DNA of 64,000 nucleotides from Apium graveolens (Eukaryota; Streptophyta; Magnoliopsida; Apiales; Apiaceae), in contig NC_133648.1 of assembly GCF_009905375.1 (NCBI RefSeq), positions 93,050,905-93,114,904 on the forward strand, in the 5' to 3' direction. Below, piece after piece: positions 23,670-35,466 of the stretch. Below the pieces are notes generated by a model, which was not told the DNA's origin, searched no databases, and was given only the letters and a program-made list of their open reading frames with translations. Position 1 is the first letter of the stretch; each line of letters begins with the position of its first letter. The position numbers were made by a program, and so were the translations under genes.

Positions 23670-24827
23670 TTGGAGATACTCCGACAAGAGAAGTTGTATG
23701 CCAAGTTCACCAAATGTGAGTTTTGGTTAAAGGAAGTTCAATTTTTGGGGCATGTTATTGGAAATGAGGGAGTTAAAGTGGATCTGGCGAAGATTGAGGC
23801 AGTTATGAGTTGGGAGAGGCCAAAGACTCCTACGGAAGTGCGAAGTTTTCTAGGATTGGCCGGATACTATAGAAGATTCGTCAAGGATTTCTCGAAGATC
23901 GCCACGCCATTGACCAAGTTAACCAGAAAGAATCAAAAGTTTGAATGGAGTGCAGAATGTGAAGATAGCTTTCAAGAATTAAAACAGAAGTTGGTAACAG
24001 CTCCGGTGTTGGTACTTCCAGATGATCAAGGGAATTTTGTAATATACAGCGACGCTTCACATAAGGGTTTGGGTTGTGTGTTGATGCAACACAGTAAAGT
24101 GATCGCATATGCATCAAGACAGTTGAAGCCGCATGAGTTAAAGTACCCGACGCATGACTTGGAACTAGCCGCCATAGTGTTCGCACTCAAGGTCTGGAGA
24201 CATTACCTCTATGGAGAGAAGTGTGAAATCTACACGGATCACAAGAGTTTAAAGTACATTTTTACTCAGAAAGAGCTCAATATGAGGCAGAGGAGATGGC
24301 TGGAACTGATCAAGGACTATGACTGCTCGATAAATTACCATCCTGGAAAGGCGAACGTAGTGGCCGATGCTCTGAGTAGGAAGGAGAGATTGAATATGAT
24401 GATAACATCAAAAGAGTTATCTGAAGAAATCGAAAAATTGGAATTGGAACTTTGTGCTTATGGAAAAGTCGAGGAAGTTTGTCGTGCAATGACCTTTCAG
24501 CCAACACTATTGGGAAAGATAAAGAAGTGTCAAGAAGAAGTAATGGAGAAAGAGAAGAATCAGTTATCTGGAGAGGAGATTAATACTCAAAGGGATGAGC
24601 AAGGGATACTAAGGTTTTCATCCAGAATATGGATTCCCCATGTACCTGAATTAAAGAATGAGATCCTCCATGAAGCCCACAATTCAAAATTTTCAATCCA
24701 CCCGGGAAGCACCAAGATGTATCGAGACTTAAAGAAGAACTTTTGGTGGCCAAATATGAAGCGAGACATGGCAGAATGGGTTGCGAAGTGCTATACTTGT
24801 CAGAAAGTAAAGGCAGAACATCAATGA
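23670..24827 (+). pseudogene. pol: RLG-2 RT end, RNase H and integrase zinc finger
   Basis: The frame resumes after the one-base deletion. It carries the RT thumb ([20 protein letters not shown]), RNase H ([32 protein letters not shown]) and the integrase HHCC finger ([13 protein letters not shown] ... CYTCQKVK). It stops at TGA 24825-24827, where RLG-1 has CGA, a C-to-T change at a CpG. Confidence 0.9.
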
Positions 24828-25925
24828 CCAAGCGGATTAATTCAGCCCCTGAAGATTCCAGAATGGAAATGGGAAAATATCGCTATGGACTTTATAGTAG
24901 GACTACCGCGAACGAAATCCGGACATGACGCAATATGGGTTATAGTTGATCGTCTTACGAAGTCGGCGCATTTCCTTCCAATAAACGAGAAGTCGTCATT
25001 GGACAAGTTGGTTCATTTGTATGTGTGCGAAATCATACTAAGGCATGGAATACCCGTATCAATAGTTTCAGACAGAGATCCCCGATTTAACTCAAGATTC
25101 TGGAAGCAATTTCAGGAATGTCTTGGTACGAAGTTGAATATGAGCACGGCGTACCACCCGCAGACTGATGGCCAGAGTGAAAGGACAATTCAAACAATTG
25201 AAGATATGTTGCGCAGTTGTGTAATCGATTTTGCAGGAAGTTGGGACGACCATTTGCCGTTGATTGAATTCTCTTACAACAACAGCTATCATTCCAGTAT
25301 CGGCATGCCACCATATAAAGCTTTGTACGGGCGAAAGTGTAGATCACCAACAAGTTGGGATGAAGTAGGAGAAGAAAGAATTCTCGGCTCGGATTTGGTA
25401 CAACAGTTGCATGACTCGGTCAAGTTAATTCAGAAAAGGTTGCTTGCTGCTCAAGATAGACAGAGGAAGTATGCGGATCCAGCGCGTAAGGACGTTCAAT
25501 TCCAAATTGGCGAAGCTGTGTTACTGAAGGTGTCACCTAGAAAAGGGTTGATAAGATTTGGCAAGAAAGGGAAGTTAGCACCTAGATACATAGGTCCTTT
25601 TGAGATTTTGAGTCAAGTGGGAAAGGTGGCCTACGAGTTGGCCTTACCACCTCAGTATCGGCATGTGCATAATGTGTTCCATGTATCGTTGCTTAAGAAG
25701 TACAATCCTGACGCTAGCCATGTGATAGAATATGAACCTGTAGAAATTCAGGCAGACCTGTCATTTGTGGAGTAACCGGTTAAAATACTCGACTGGCAAG
25801 TAAAGAGTCTTAGAAATAAGTCAGTAAAGTTAGTAAAAGTACTTTGGAGGAACCCTAAGGTCGAAGAGTCGACTTGGGAGTTAGAGTCTGATATGCATTC
25901 CCGGCATCCTCATCTTTTCTCTTAG
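24828..25925 (+). pseudogene. pol: RLG-2 integrase core and chromodomain
   Basis: Open from 24828 to TAA 25773-25775 (CAA in RLG-1), then to the normal TAG at 25923-25925. The D, D and E residues are in [16 protein letters not shown] and QSERTIQ, so the catalytic triad is intact here. The GPF/Y-type module and the chromodomain-like tail (KLVKVLWRNPKVEESTWE) follow; the tail lies beyond the TAA and would be lost. Such chromodomains are thought to direct integration to marked heterochromatin. Confidence 0.88.
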
Positions 25926-25946
25926 ATTCTGGGGACAGAATCCCTT

Positions 25947-25959
25947 AAGGGGGAGAGGA
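25947..25959 (+). promoter_or_regulatory. Polypurine tract of RLG-2
   Basis: AAGGGGGAGAGGA abuts the 3' LTR and is identical to that of RLG-1. Confidence 0.88.
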
Positions 25960-28900
25960 TGTTACGACCGGCATTTTATGTAATATTATTTGTGGATTGG
26001 GTATAATATTAAAGTCAAATGAAAATATATTCAATGATTGTACGCTAGTGTGAGTGAAAGTTTCTGCATTATAAATTTGCTTTGTGTAGTATATGATTTT
26101 TCAAAGCAAGAGTTTATTTAATTTCTTTATTTTTGATTTATAAGGAATATTCTAAGCTTTGGAAAAATTTTCTTTTAAGAGGTATTTTGTTCATAAATTT
26201 TGAAAATGATTTTATAAAGTCTCTAAAAATCCAAGTTATTTTATGATATAAATTTTATAATTTTTGAACTTATATTTTATTTTATAAAAATATATCATTA
26301 TAAATTTTAGTTGTCATATTTATCAAATTACATAAGAGACCATGCATGCAAATCACCCTTCTATTCTCTCAAAGGGCAAACAAGACTTTTCCAACCCCAC
26401 TAACTCATTTGATTATTACCAAATTACTATCTTAGCCTTGCATGCAAAATGGCCTAACTTTAACCAAGGGACATTTTTGTAAGTTCTCACTTCCACTCAT
26501 CATTTGTAAACTAAATAGCATAAAACAAAGAAATCAAAGTGGGAGAAGTCATTCTCATTCCACACTCCAACACCCCACAAATTTTCTCTCCTCCCCCTCC
26601 CACATTGCTCTCGGCCGAAGGCCAATTCCCCACCCCCCTTTCATTTTTCAATTCATTCTTCATCTTCCCAAGTGTAAATCTTTTACCTACATTCATCTTA
26701 TATACTTTCCAAGTGTTTTGTGACTTGGAAGTTGAAGTTCCATGGATGCATGTGTAGTTCTTATGTGATCTCCAAAGAGAAACTCTTGATTCTTGTGAAT
26801 TCAAGAGCTCTCTATGAGATATATTATGTATATGTGCTAACTAAGTGTTTAAGGAGATATCATGCTTTAAAATCCTTTGCATGCTACTGAAATTTCATTA
26901 TATATTTATGTTTAGCCATGCATGTTAGTTTTAAGACATTAAAATGATGATCAACCATGTTTTGCATGCTACTCTTTTCGAAATCATGTAGTTATGTTTA
27001 AAATCTATAAATTCGAAATATGTGTGCTTAAAATAGATTGTTTCCATGATAAATTTCTTATTAATACTTAAAAGAAGTTATATTTCATGATTATTAAGGA
27101 TGAATATTAGGTGCAAGTCGATTTTGCAAGCATTTACAACTTTATGCCTAGCCGAAATCTTGTTATGTGCTTTCCATGAGTTGCATATTATATATTTGGT
27201 TGCATGTTGTTGTTTTTGGGCATGGATGATCTCACCCAAATTTATTTTGAGAATAAGGGAGTTAGTTCAGTAGATTACCATGTATAAGTCTTGGTTTAAG
27301 TATTGAGTTGTTGTTAGTTGAGTTTGTCAAGTCAAAACCTTGGAAAATGAGAGTTATAGTTTCTGCAGAAAAATCAGTATAGCACCCTGAGGTTTAGAGT
27401 GAGTTTTGACCATGTCATTGGTGTGCACTTTGAGGCCCAAGCTACCAGAAGTTAGTATTGGGAGTATATAAAATGTTTTAGGAGTTGATTGGAGGTTTGC
27501 ATGTCATTTGGTTAGGTGCACAAGTAGAATCACAAAATCTGTCCAGCAGGGGACAGTTTTGTTGTAACTTAGAAATAGGGAGATTTGACCATGTCATGGG
27601 TAGGCCCTCATTAGGCCCAATTGAGCCTTAGTTAGAGGGAGTGTCAGAGAAGTTTTTCCAACCATAGTTCATAGGATATGAGTTAGAACCATGTGTCACA
27701 AGTTAATTCAAGTCAGGGCATTTTCTGCCCAGAAAAACAGGGGAACCTTGGACTTTTAGCTTAGGCCCAAGAAGGCCCAAGCCAGGCCCTTGAGCCACAT
27801 CAAGTTTGTAAGATGCCCTTAGGTCAGGAGAGTTTTGTGTAAAAGTTTTGAAGGAAAACTTGTAGTTTAAGAGTGTCTAATGTACTCAAGAAACCATAGT
27901 TATCATTCTGAAATTTGCACCAGTGAGCACTTTCACTTATCACATAGTTTTAGAACACTTAGAAGTGAGTATTAGGTCAACCACCATAGTTTTAAGATAG
28001 TATAATGTTAGTAGAGCAAAAGGCACAAGTGAGGGTCAATAGGTTTTGGATAATTTAGGAAAGGCACATCGAGTTAGGAAGCCGAAATTAGAAGACCTTG
28101 TCTAGTTTAGCGACCAAGTGACTTAAGTTGTGAGTCGAGATCATCGAAGCCTAGTGTTGCATTATGGTATATATGGTGTTATTTGGTGTTAATATATGAT
28201 ATGTGAATATGTGGCTATGTGTGTGCAATTGTAATTTAAAAGTGAATATAAATTAAGTGCATATAGGCCTAAGTGCCATCCGTGTTTAATTTCGAGTTGT
28301 AAATAGGTTAAGTTGGTGAGAATATATTATAATGAGGATTATTATTATTTATGTAGATTCTCGAGACGAGGGAAAACTTGCCATAAAAGTCGAGTGAAGC
28401 TCCAGTTGTTGCTCCTACCAGTCAGACCAGACCAACCTATCTCAAGGCAAGTGATTTAACTTGACCTTCGTATTTACTACAAATAGTTCTTATATATTGA
28501 TGCAATTATCCTGAGTCATTTTGATATATTTAAATCAAGCGTATCTTTTGTTTATCTTTGAGTTACATAGAGATGCCATGAACCCTCGAGTACGTATTGC
28601 AAGTAGTTCAAAAGTCTTTCATGATAAGTTTAATGCCCTGATAAAATGAAGAGTTGATATATTACTTGATGGATCCTCTTGATTAATATGTTGATGTTTC
28701 CTAAGTATTAATATCTCATCCTGATACTTGAACCCCTATAGAACCTTACCTTGAACTCTGATAGTCAGAAACTTACCAGCTTGATTCCTCATTGATTGAT
28801 ACCCCTCTTTCTTATCCTAAAGCTTGACAATTCTGATATATTCTGAGCTAAAAATCATTTCTTCATACCTTAACACCCCTAGTATTCATGAAGTTTACAT

Positions 28901-29808
28901 TCTTAATGATCCAGCACTTGAACCTTGATGAGAAACCATTGCTTTGAGCCCAAATTGGCATTAGCCTCACTAAATCCTCTTGTCCAAATCTTTGATATAT
29001 GAAAACCATTCAATTACTTGAATAGAGAATAGTTTTGTGAATCATGGCTCTAATATTCAGTACCTTGTTTCCCGTGTTTCGAGTTGATCTATAATTCCTT
29101 AATAAAAATGTTTACTGTTAAAAGAGATTTTGTTACAATTCGGCATCGGCTTTTCAAATAAATAAAATGTGGGTTTTCAGTCCCAAAGGGGGATAAATGT
29201 TTTCTTTGAATGGTGGATCTGGACTGAGACGCGAGTCCTTTCCACACTTATATTAGGCTTAAAAGTTGCCTAGGGATTCCTATTAATATTTTAGAACCCA
29301 GCGAGGTTCGGGATTACTTCGCGGTTGATCACCGGCTGTAATCCGTAGCGTCATAAAATGATTTTGATTAAGACATGATTTTAAAATTGTTTTGATGAAA
29401 GCAAAATGATGCCATCTCACATAGTTTTTATCTATCGTTACCTTTGGTTATGACTTTCCATTGTCATTCTTAAAAGTATATCTCAATTTATATTTTGTGT
29501 CGTACTGTTAGCACTTGTTGAGCATTTGGCTCACTTCTTGTTTTACCCTGATATTACAGCTAGCAGCTATGGTTAGATTCAAGCAGACTGCCCGTAAGAC
29601 CTGTGATGTTGATGCTTATGTTCGAGCTCAGGTAGAATAAGTAATAATAGTTGTGTGAGGACTCGGTATTTGTAATCAGATGTAATAGTTGGTAGTGTTG
29701 GGCTGTTCCAAACCCTAAACTGTAAGATCTTGGATTTTGGTTGTGTATTCTTCATTAAAAAGATGTAATAGCTATATTTATTTTGCTGTTTAAGTTGGGG
29801 GTGTGACA
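25960..29808 (+). repeat. RLG-2 3' LTR
   Basis: Near-copy of 16640-20507. One 19-bp segment present in the 5' LTR (around 19640-19660, between two TTA triplets) is missing near 28960. The TATA box is at 27475-27483. No gene is called; ORFs 26442-26804 are LTR copies. Confidence 0.93.
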
Positions 29809-29813
29809 ACATG
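29809..29813. repeat. Target site duplication ACATG (right) of RLG-2
   Basis: ACATG follows the LTR end TGTGACA and matches 16635-16639. Confidence 0.9.
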
Positions 29814-30691
29814 TTAATCCAGTAAGGTATGCTAAATGGCATTTATGGCATACTAAATGCAGCATAATAGGGATTAGGTGCAAATGGCATATTAGCAAAT
29901 TATGCATTCAAATTCTGTGTAGACATAGCATTCATAGGCATGGGAGGCATGGCATTCATGTTAGGAAAGTGAGGTGGCACAGACATGGAAGTAGGCATGG
30001 CAGATTTGCAATTAACAGACAAATGATTTACACTACCATACTTGACACAGATTTTTCTAGGAGCATATTAATCAGGTGTGTAGTTATTGTGTTTGTTAAT
30101 CCCTACTTTACCATTTCTAATATATTTCTTTTTAACCTCTGTTTTCACCTCAATCTTTTCAAGTATGTCACTTAACTGTTTGACAGTCATGTGACCAACA
30201 TTAGCCTTTTTCCCTTTCTTAACTTGACTCGATTCTCCTGAAACAAAGTTCTTGGAAACAGATCCATACTTTTCATTCAGATTAACAAGTTTGGCTTTAC
30301 TAATAGGCTTGCTTACAGCCGACGAATGAGGATTTTTATCAGTCGACGGATAACCCTTTTTATTATCTGACGGATGATCCTCATCATCCGTCGAGTCTAC
30401 ATATGTTAGCACTCCATCCACCAAATTTGGTTCTTGTTTCTCCTTGTTCTTTTTCCAGGCTGCATCACAGAAGGACTCGATTCCTTGAACTTTGGTAATT
30501 TGAGCATGGACATCTCTAGATGTTTTCCATGACTTAATCACCTCCTGTTCACGCTCGAGCAGCTTCTTCAAAATTTCTTCTTTCTTCAAGGACTCAGTTA
30601 ATTCCTCCTTGGCAATCTTACACTCAATTCTTAATTTTTCAAAATTAATGAACTGAGACTCTAGCACATTATTTATCTCACTCAAAAACAA
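29814..30691 (-). pseudogene. gag: Element A gag, second half (coiled coil, zinc-knuckle remnant, Met/Pro tail)
   Basis: The open part is 30068-30691 (207 codons), a coiled coil (NNVLESQFINFEKLRIECK, LLEREQEVIKSWKTSRD), then an acidic nonamer-coded stretch and a basic region ending YTPD. A TAA at 30068-30070 replaces an Arg codon seen in B; beyond it the second knuckle has lost a cysteine (Tyr in its place), and a Met/Pro-rich tail runs into RLG-2. It is separated from the first half by stops at 30965 and near 30697. Confidence 0.75.
30319..30394 (-). repeat. Nonamer cluster in gag (A)
   Basis: Three or four copies of CGACGGAT. The last two, at about 30369-30394, form an inverted pair with a four-base loop. 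The site is homologous to B 54151-54217. Confidence 0.75.
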
Positions 30692-30964
30692 ATTGTTTTA
30701 TTTGATTTTAGCATTTTCTTTAGTAAGAGACTTAAGTGTAACACGCAAATGATATAACTCTGTAGACAAGTCATTTATAGCATCATTACACTCAACTTTA
30801 GATAAATGTGTAAGGTTTGTAGTAATTACCTGATTACTTGAAGAACTTGTTTCTGTTTCATCAGACTTGGCCATTAGGGCTAGATTGACATAGCTGACAT
30901 CTTCATCTACATCCAGACCATCTGCTGCCCAGTCGTTTTCTTGTGTAATGAAAGCCCTTTCATT

Positions 30965-32011
30965 TTATTTGAGCAGCTCAAAGTATTTTTGCTTATAATC
31001 CACATGCTCAAACTTTTTCTTACTGGGATCTGACTTCCTACACTCACTGGCAAAGTGCCCTGCCAAGCCACATTTGAAACATTTGAATTTTGATTTATCC
31101 ACCATGTTTTTATTTGGCTTGGCTGCTCCAAAGTTCTTTTTGAACTTGAGCTTGGCAAATCTTCTAGAAAGAAATGCTAAATGTTCATCAATATCTTCCA
31201 TGTCATCTTGGCTTAAAGAATCTTCACTTTCTACTGCAAGCCCCTTGCCCTTGCTTTCACAGACCCTTGAAGTTGACTCAACAGCTTCCATCTTCATATC
31301 CTTCTCTTTCTCTAACTCAGCAACTAGTGCAATGGACCCTCCTTTCTTCTTTCCTCTCTCCATCCTCTCATCTTGCTCTATTTCAAGCTCATAAGTTTTC
31401 AGGATGCTATACAGTCTCTCCAAAGTAAACTCCTTATAATCTTGTGAGTTTCTTAATGAGACTGTCATTGGTTTCCATTCCTTTGGAAGAGATCTAAGGA
31501 ATTTCAGATTGGAGTCTTTTGTCTGATAGACCCTTCCATGCAACTTTAGAGCATTTAGCAGTTTTTGAAACCTACTAAAAATGTCAGTGAGAAACTCACT
31601 TTCTTCATTATGAAAATGCTCATTTTGCTGAATCAGTAGCTGCATCTTGTTTTCTCTAACTTGCTCAGTGCCATCACAGATGATCTGTATTGTATCCCAA
31701 ACATCCTTGGCAGTTTTGTAGTTGATAATGTTGTCAAACATATCACCATCAACTCCATTAAACAGGATATTCATGGCACTTTTATCCTTCCTGACTTGTT
31801 CAATATCAGGATTAGACCATTCATGCCTTGGTTTGGGGACAGATGGCTCATTTCCAGTTGCAACTCTCATTGGAATATGAGGGCCTCTTTCTATGCAGTC
31901 CACATAGGCCTCATCTTGAGAAAGCAAATGAAGATGCATCTTTACCTTCCAATGACGGTAATTATCTTTATCCAAAAAAGGAATCTTGACTCCAACATCC
32001 TTCTTGTTCAT
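30965..32011 (-). pseudogene. gag: Element A gag, first half
   Basis: 348 codons from the ATG at 32009-32011. The N-terminal region (NYRHWKVKMHLHLLSQ) and the long helical UBN2-like capsid region are typical of copia Gag. A CCHC knuckle (CFKCGLAGHFASEC) lies near the C-terminus. TAA at 30965-30967 replaces the CAA seen in B; homologous coding continues downstream. Confidence 0.87.
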
Positions 32012-32058
32012 CTTGCTGTATTGTTTTGATCTTTAAACTCTTTGTTCTTCAAGAGCTT

Positions 32059-32070
32059 GCTCTGATACCA
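32059..32070 (-). promoter_or_regulatory. Primer binding site of A (initiator tRNA-Met)
   Basis: GCTCTGATACCA on the + strand is TGGTATCAGAGC on the minus strand, two bases inside the LTR end. Confidence 0.88.
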
Positions 32071-32260
32071 ATTATTAGTCCCTTAACAATATAACAAGAA
32101 TTACAGAAGGGGGGTTGAATGGAATTCTTGAAACTTTTTCTTGAAAAAAATGTTCTAACTCAAATATATATATAAGTGTGAATTGATTAGCAGAATGCGG
32201 AATAGTTACTTCAAATGAATCAAAACACAAGTAATTAAAAACAAGAGTCTTTAAAAACTT

Positions 32261-32335
32261 TCTGGTGGATTTGAATGATTCCACCAGAGATATATAATAT
32301 ATATCGACAGAACTCTGTGTGCAAAAAGCTCACAG
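32261..32335 (-). other. Two conserved stem-loops in A LTR
   Basis: TCTGGTGGA/TCCACCAGA at 32261-32288 and CTGTGTGC/GCTCACAG at 32315-32335 (+ strand order). The arms match F; the loops differ in sequence and length. Confidence 0.6.
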
Positions 32336-32444
32336 TTGCTTACAAAATGATAACAACTAAGAATGAGAGAAATGCTAAGAATACAGCTTACAAATGTTTC
32401 TCTCTTGGTTGCTTAGTTTCTTAGTTACTATTCTATTGCTGCTT

Positions 32445-32465
32445 CTTGGTTTATATATCACCAAG
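32445..32465 (-). promoter_or_regulatory. TATA box inside palindrome (A LTR)
   Basis: CTTGGT and ACCAAG flank TTATATATC; same layout as in F and B. Confidence 0.6.
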
Positions 32466-32636
32466 ATTACAAAGTAATAAGACAGGATAATAAAACAGAA
32501 CTATCAAGTCTAATACAATGCTACTTCATTACTCTATTCCAGCATCTTTGAATATCTCCATAATAGCATGGAAATGGCAATGCTTCTTTGTTCTTGAAAA
32601 CCCAGTTGAATAGGCTACCACATTCCATTTGCATAC

Positions 32637-32993
32637 ACTCGACGCATGTAATTGTGTTGTCACTGTGAATAGATATTTGATTTCTTTATCCGTCGAGTTT
32701 ATGATCATCCGTCGAGTTATTGTTATTTATCCGTCGGGTAGCAATCAGGCACTTGACTCCACTTTATTTATGCAGAATTACAAGACATCATCTATGTACA
32801 ATTAATCAACATATTCTGCATATCTAGTTAAAGTCAACATGACTTAAGTACTACTACAGATTCTAAACAATGTGTATGCAGAAATGTGCTACAGACTTAT
32901 TGTTACATAAGCTACTCACTCGATGGATAATAGGTCATCATCCGTCGGGACTAAAATGAGTTATCCGTCGGGACTATAATCCTTATCCGTCGA
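32637..32993 (-). repeat. Nonamer cluster in A LTR
   Basis: About eight TCGACGGAT/CCGACGGAT copies lie in two groups (32637-32740 and 32920-32993), mostly in one orientation relative to the LTR, upstream of the TATA box. Confidence 0.8.
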
Positions 32994-33060
32994 GTGCTAC
33001 ATTTTCACTAAGTAAAATCTACCAAGGTGTTTTGTTCATGAAATCACCAAGTACACAACA

Positions 33061-33626
33061 TATACACAATAATAGCATCACTAAAATTATAGTAATTATC
33101 AGTAAGCAGCATGTAGAGCATGTTAAGCATAGTAGTATTGATAGAATCAAAGTTGCTTATTTAACCAGAAAACACCTTGGTAACTACATCACACAAAAAA
33201 TTCTAGTCTTTCCTAACACCTAGCCTCCTAATTTCACTTAACTTAGTGGTAGGGAGTGCATAACCAATAGAATTAAGCAAGTTAACTAAATCAGCATCTG
33301 TGTGTGGTTTAGTAGTAGTGTTTTTCAGGAATTTTAAAGCATGCTTGGATAATATCACTGTTAATACAAAATTCCTTACCTTTAATGGAGAGAATTATAA
33401 TTTTGTCAGTTGCCTGATACACAGCAGTGGTCTACATCTCCTTCACAACTTCACAGTAGATTCTGGATGATTTCAGCATGGCATTGCTAAGCTTGCATCC
33501 CTTCACAAAATCCATTATTTTGTGATAATCTTCAGAGGCTTGAATCTCTTTATTCACAAGACCCACGAAATTGTTCTTCTCATAAATAAATCCTGACTGA
33601 GACATGATCTTGACTACTGGTGCCAT
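33061..33626 (-). pseudogene. Element C accessory ORF, N-terminal part
   Basis: The ATG at 33624-33626 opens MAPVVKIMSQSGFIYEKNNF, nearly identical to A and B. After 64 codons TAG (33432-33434) replaces a Trp codon; homology continues (KGKEFCIN and onward) to the junction with A near 33061, with further damage. Presence of this ORF in all three SIRE-like elements shows it is a standing component of the family. Confidence 0.65.
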
Positions 33627-34158
33627 TGTTAAAGCAAGGGAATTTGCAGAAAGAAAGAGGGTTTTGCTTTGAGGAAGAAGAAAGCAGTTAATTGCAATAG
33701 AGAAAGATAAAAGCTAAAATAAACTTGAAGTTAGGCTTTTATACTTTTATATATTCTCAAATAAAATGGGATAAAAAATAAAGGTAAAAATTAAAGACAT
33801 AATAAAAGTTGCCCAAAATAGCCGTTTAAAAGTAAAATAAACTGTCAAAATTATGTCAATTATCCGTCGTGATATACCTACAGACTGTAAGTAAATCTGA
33901 TGGATAATATTCAGAATTTTAACGGCTAAGATGTAGACAATTCGACGGATGAGAATAAAGTAATTATCCGTCGGGTTTAAAATAATCTAGAAAAGTAATT
34001 GATTTTTAACAGGCTATTCTATTTCGACGGATGATCAAACTTGATGGATAATGAACATCCGTCGAGATGTAGATTTTGACAGCCAAATTTTCATCCAAAA
34101 CAGAAGAATCAATTAAGATTCTGGATGTATTTCAACTTGCAGAATTATCAAAAATGAT
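33627..34158 (-). other. pol-accessory ORF spacer of C with promoter-like sequence
   Basis: Non-coding. Minus strand: nonamer cluster, then AGTATAAAAGCC (TATA box at 33736-33743), then a CT-rich leader and the ATG at 33626, about 110 bases downstream of the TATA box. Confidence 0.62.
33862..34065 (-). repeat. Nonamer cluster in spacer (C)
   Basis: About six TCGACGGAT copies or variants in both orientations, aligned one for one with the A spacer cluster. Confidence 0.75.
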
Positions 34159-34905
34159 TTAAGAATAATTAAGCATACCTAACTCACTTACCAACCTAGT
34201 GACGGTGGATTCATCAAGTGGCTTGGTAAAGATATCTGCAAGTTGCTTCTCACTTGGAACAAAATGAAGTTCCACAATACTATTCATTACATGTTCTCTA
34301 ATGAAGTGGTACTTGATGTCTATGTCCTTTGTTCTTGAATGCTGTACTGGATTTTCAATAATGGTAATAACACTTGTGTTATCATAGAAAATAAGAATCT
34401 TATTCACCTGTAGACCATAGTCCAACCGTTGATTTTTCATCCATAGAATATGTGCACAGCAACTGCCAGCAATAATATGTTCAGCTTCAGCTGTAGAAGT
34501 AAAAACTGAATTTTGCTTTTTACTGAACCAGGACACCAGCTTGTTTCCTAGAAATTGACAGGTTCCTGTTGTACTTTTTCTATCAATTTTATAACCTACA
34601 TAATCTGCATCTGAATAACCAGTTAGATCAAAACCAGAATCTCTAGGGTACCAAATGCCAAGTTTTGGTGTTTCCTTGAGATATCTGAAAATTCTCTTAA
34701 TAGATATTAAATGAGACTCTCTAGGATCAGCCTGAAATCTAGCACAGAGACAAGTAGCAAATATTATATCTGGCATACTAGCTGTTAAGTACAAAAGTGA
34801 GCCAACCATGCCTCTATAACTTGAGATGTCCACAGACTTTTCAGTAGTTTTTAATTCAAGTTTAGTTGCAGTGGCCATGGGAATTTTTGCAGATGTGCAA
34901 TCCAT
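34159..34905 (-). pseudogene. pol: Element C RT end and RNase H
   Basis: 248 codons without a stop, from the RT C-terminus ([18 protein letters not shown]) through RNase H (FDLTGYSDADYVGYK, STAEAEHI, SCCAHILWMKNQ) to SELGMLNYS. Unlike A and B, no stop interrupts SCCA-H-ILWMK. A one-base deletion just upstream separates it from the RT core. Confidence 0.85.
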
Positions 34906-34920
34906 AAGATCAAAATTTCT

Positions 34921-35340
34921 TTAAAAGATCATAAATATATTTGGTTTGACTAATGAATATTCCATCACTAACTTGCTTAACTTGTAACCAAGAAAGTACA
35001 TTAGTTTTCCCATCATGCTCGTTTCATACTTACTTTGCATCAATTTGGCAAACTTTTTGCAAAGTTTTTCATCTGTAGAGCCAAATATAATATCATCTAT
35101 ATAAATTTGAACAAGTATGCTAGAACCATTAACATTTCTAAAGAATAAATTTATGTCAACAGTACCTCTTGTGAAGTGATTTTCTAAGAGAAACTTTGAC
35201 AAAGTATAATACCAGGCTCTAGGTGCTTGCTTCAATCCATAAAGTGCTTTCAAAAGATAGTAGACATATTCTGGAAAATTTGGATCTTCAAAACTAGGAG
35301 GTTGGCTGACATACACTTCCTCCTCCAAATCTTCATTCAT
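34921..35340 (-). pseudogene. pol: Element C reverse transcriptase core
   Basis: It contains [22 protein letters not shown] and catalytic YIDD ([11 protein letters not shown], with Ile for Val). The frame shifts after MYFLGY by loss of one T, so the last residues are spurious. The segment between 35341 and 35466 is the same domain interrupted by a TAA. Confidence 0.83.
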
Positions 35341-35466
35341 AAAGGCACTTTTGACATCTATTTGAGAGACTTTGAAATTGGCATGGGCTGCATAGGCTAA
35401 GAAAATTCTGATGGCTTCAAGTCTTGCAACAAGAGCAAAAGTTTCTTCAAAATCGATTCCTTCTTA

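Larger units (their letters stand above)
16640..29808 (+). mobile_element. Complete Ty3/gypsy chromovirus RLG-2 (Tekay/Del type), 13.2 kb
   Basis: Two LTRs of 3868 and 3849 bp, primer site, ORF0, gag-pol, polypurine tract and target duplication are all present. Very long LTRs plus a C-terminal chromodomain suggest the Tekay/Del clade. Over the first 1.2 kb I count about 15 LTR differences, so the insertion is recent on a genomic scale. The polyprotein has one frameshift and three stops, so this copy cannot make a full polyprotein. Confidence 0.93.
29809..33060 (-). mobile_element. SIRE-like copia element A, right part (5' LTR and gag)
   Basis: Minus-strand continuation of 10273-16639 across RLG-2: gag tail, gag, primer site and 5' LTR. 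On the right it abuts the accessory ORF of element C. The exact LTR start is uncertain (33060, ending AACA on the + strand, or up to 12 bases further), because the partner target duplication is outside the window. Confidence 0.85.
32073..33060 (-). repeat. Element A 5' LTR, about 990 bp
   Basis: It ends (minus strand) in ...GGGACTAATA next to the primer site; F has ACTAACA, so the CA end is mutated. It contains a nonamer cluster (32637-32993), a palindrome-flanked TATA box (32445-32465) and two hairpins (32261-32288, 32315-32335). Confidence 0.82.
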
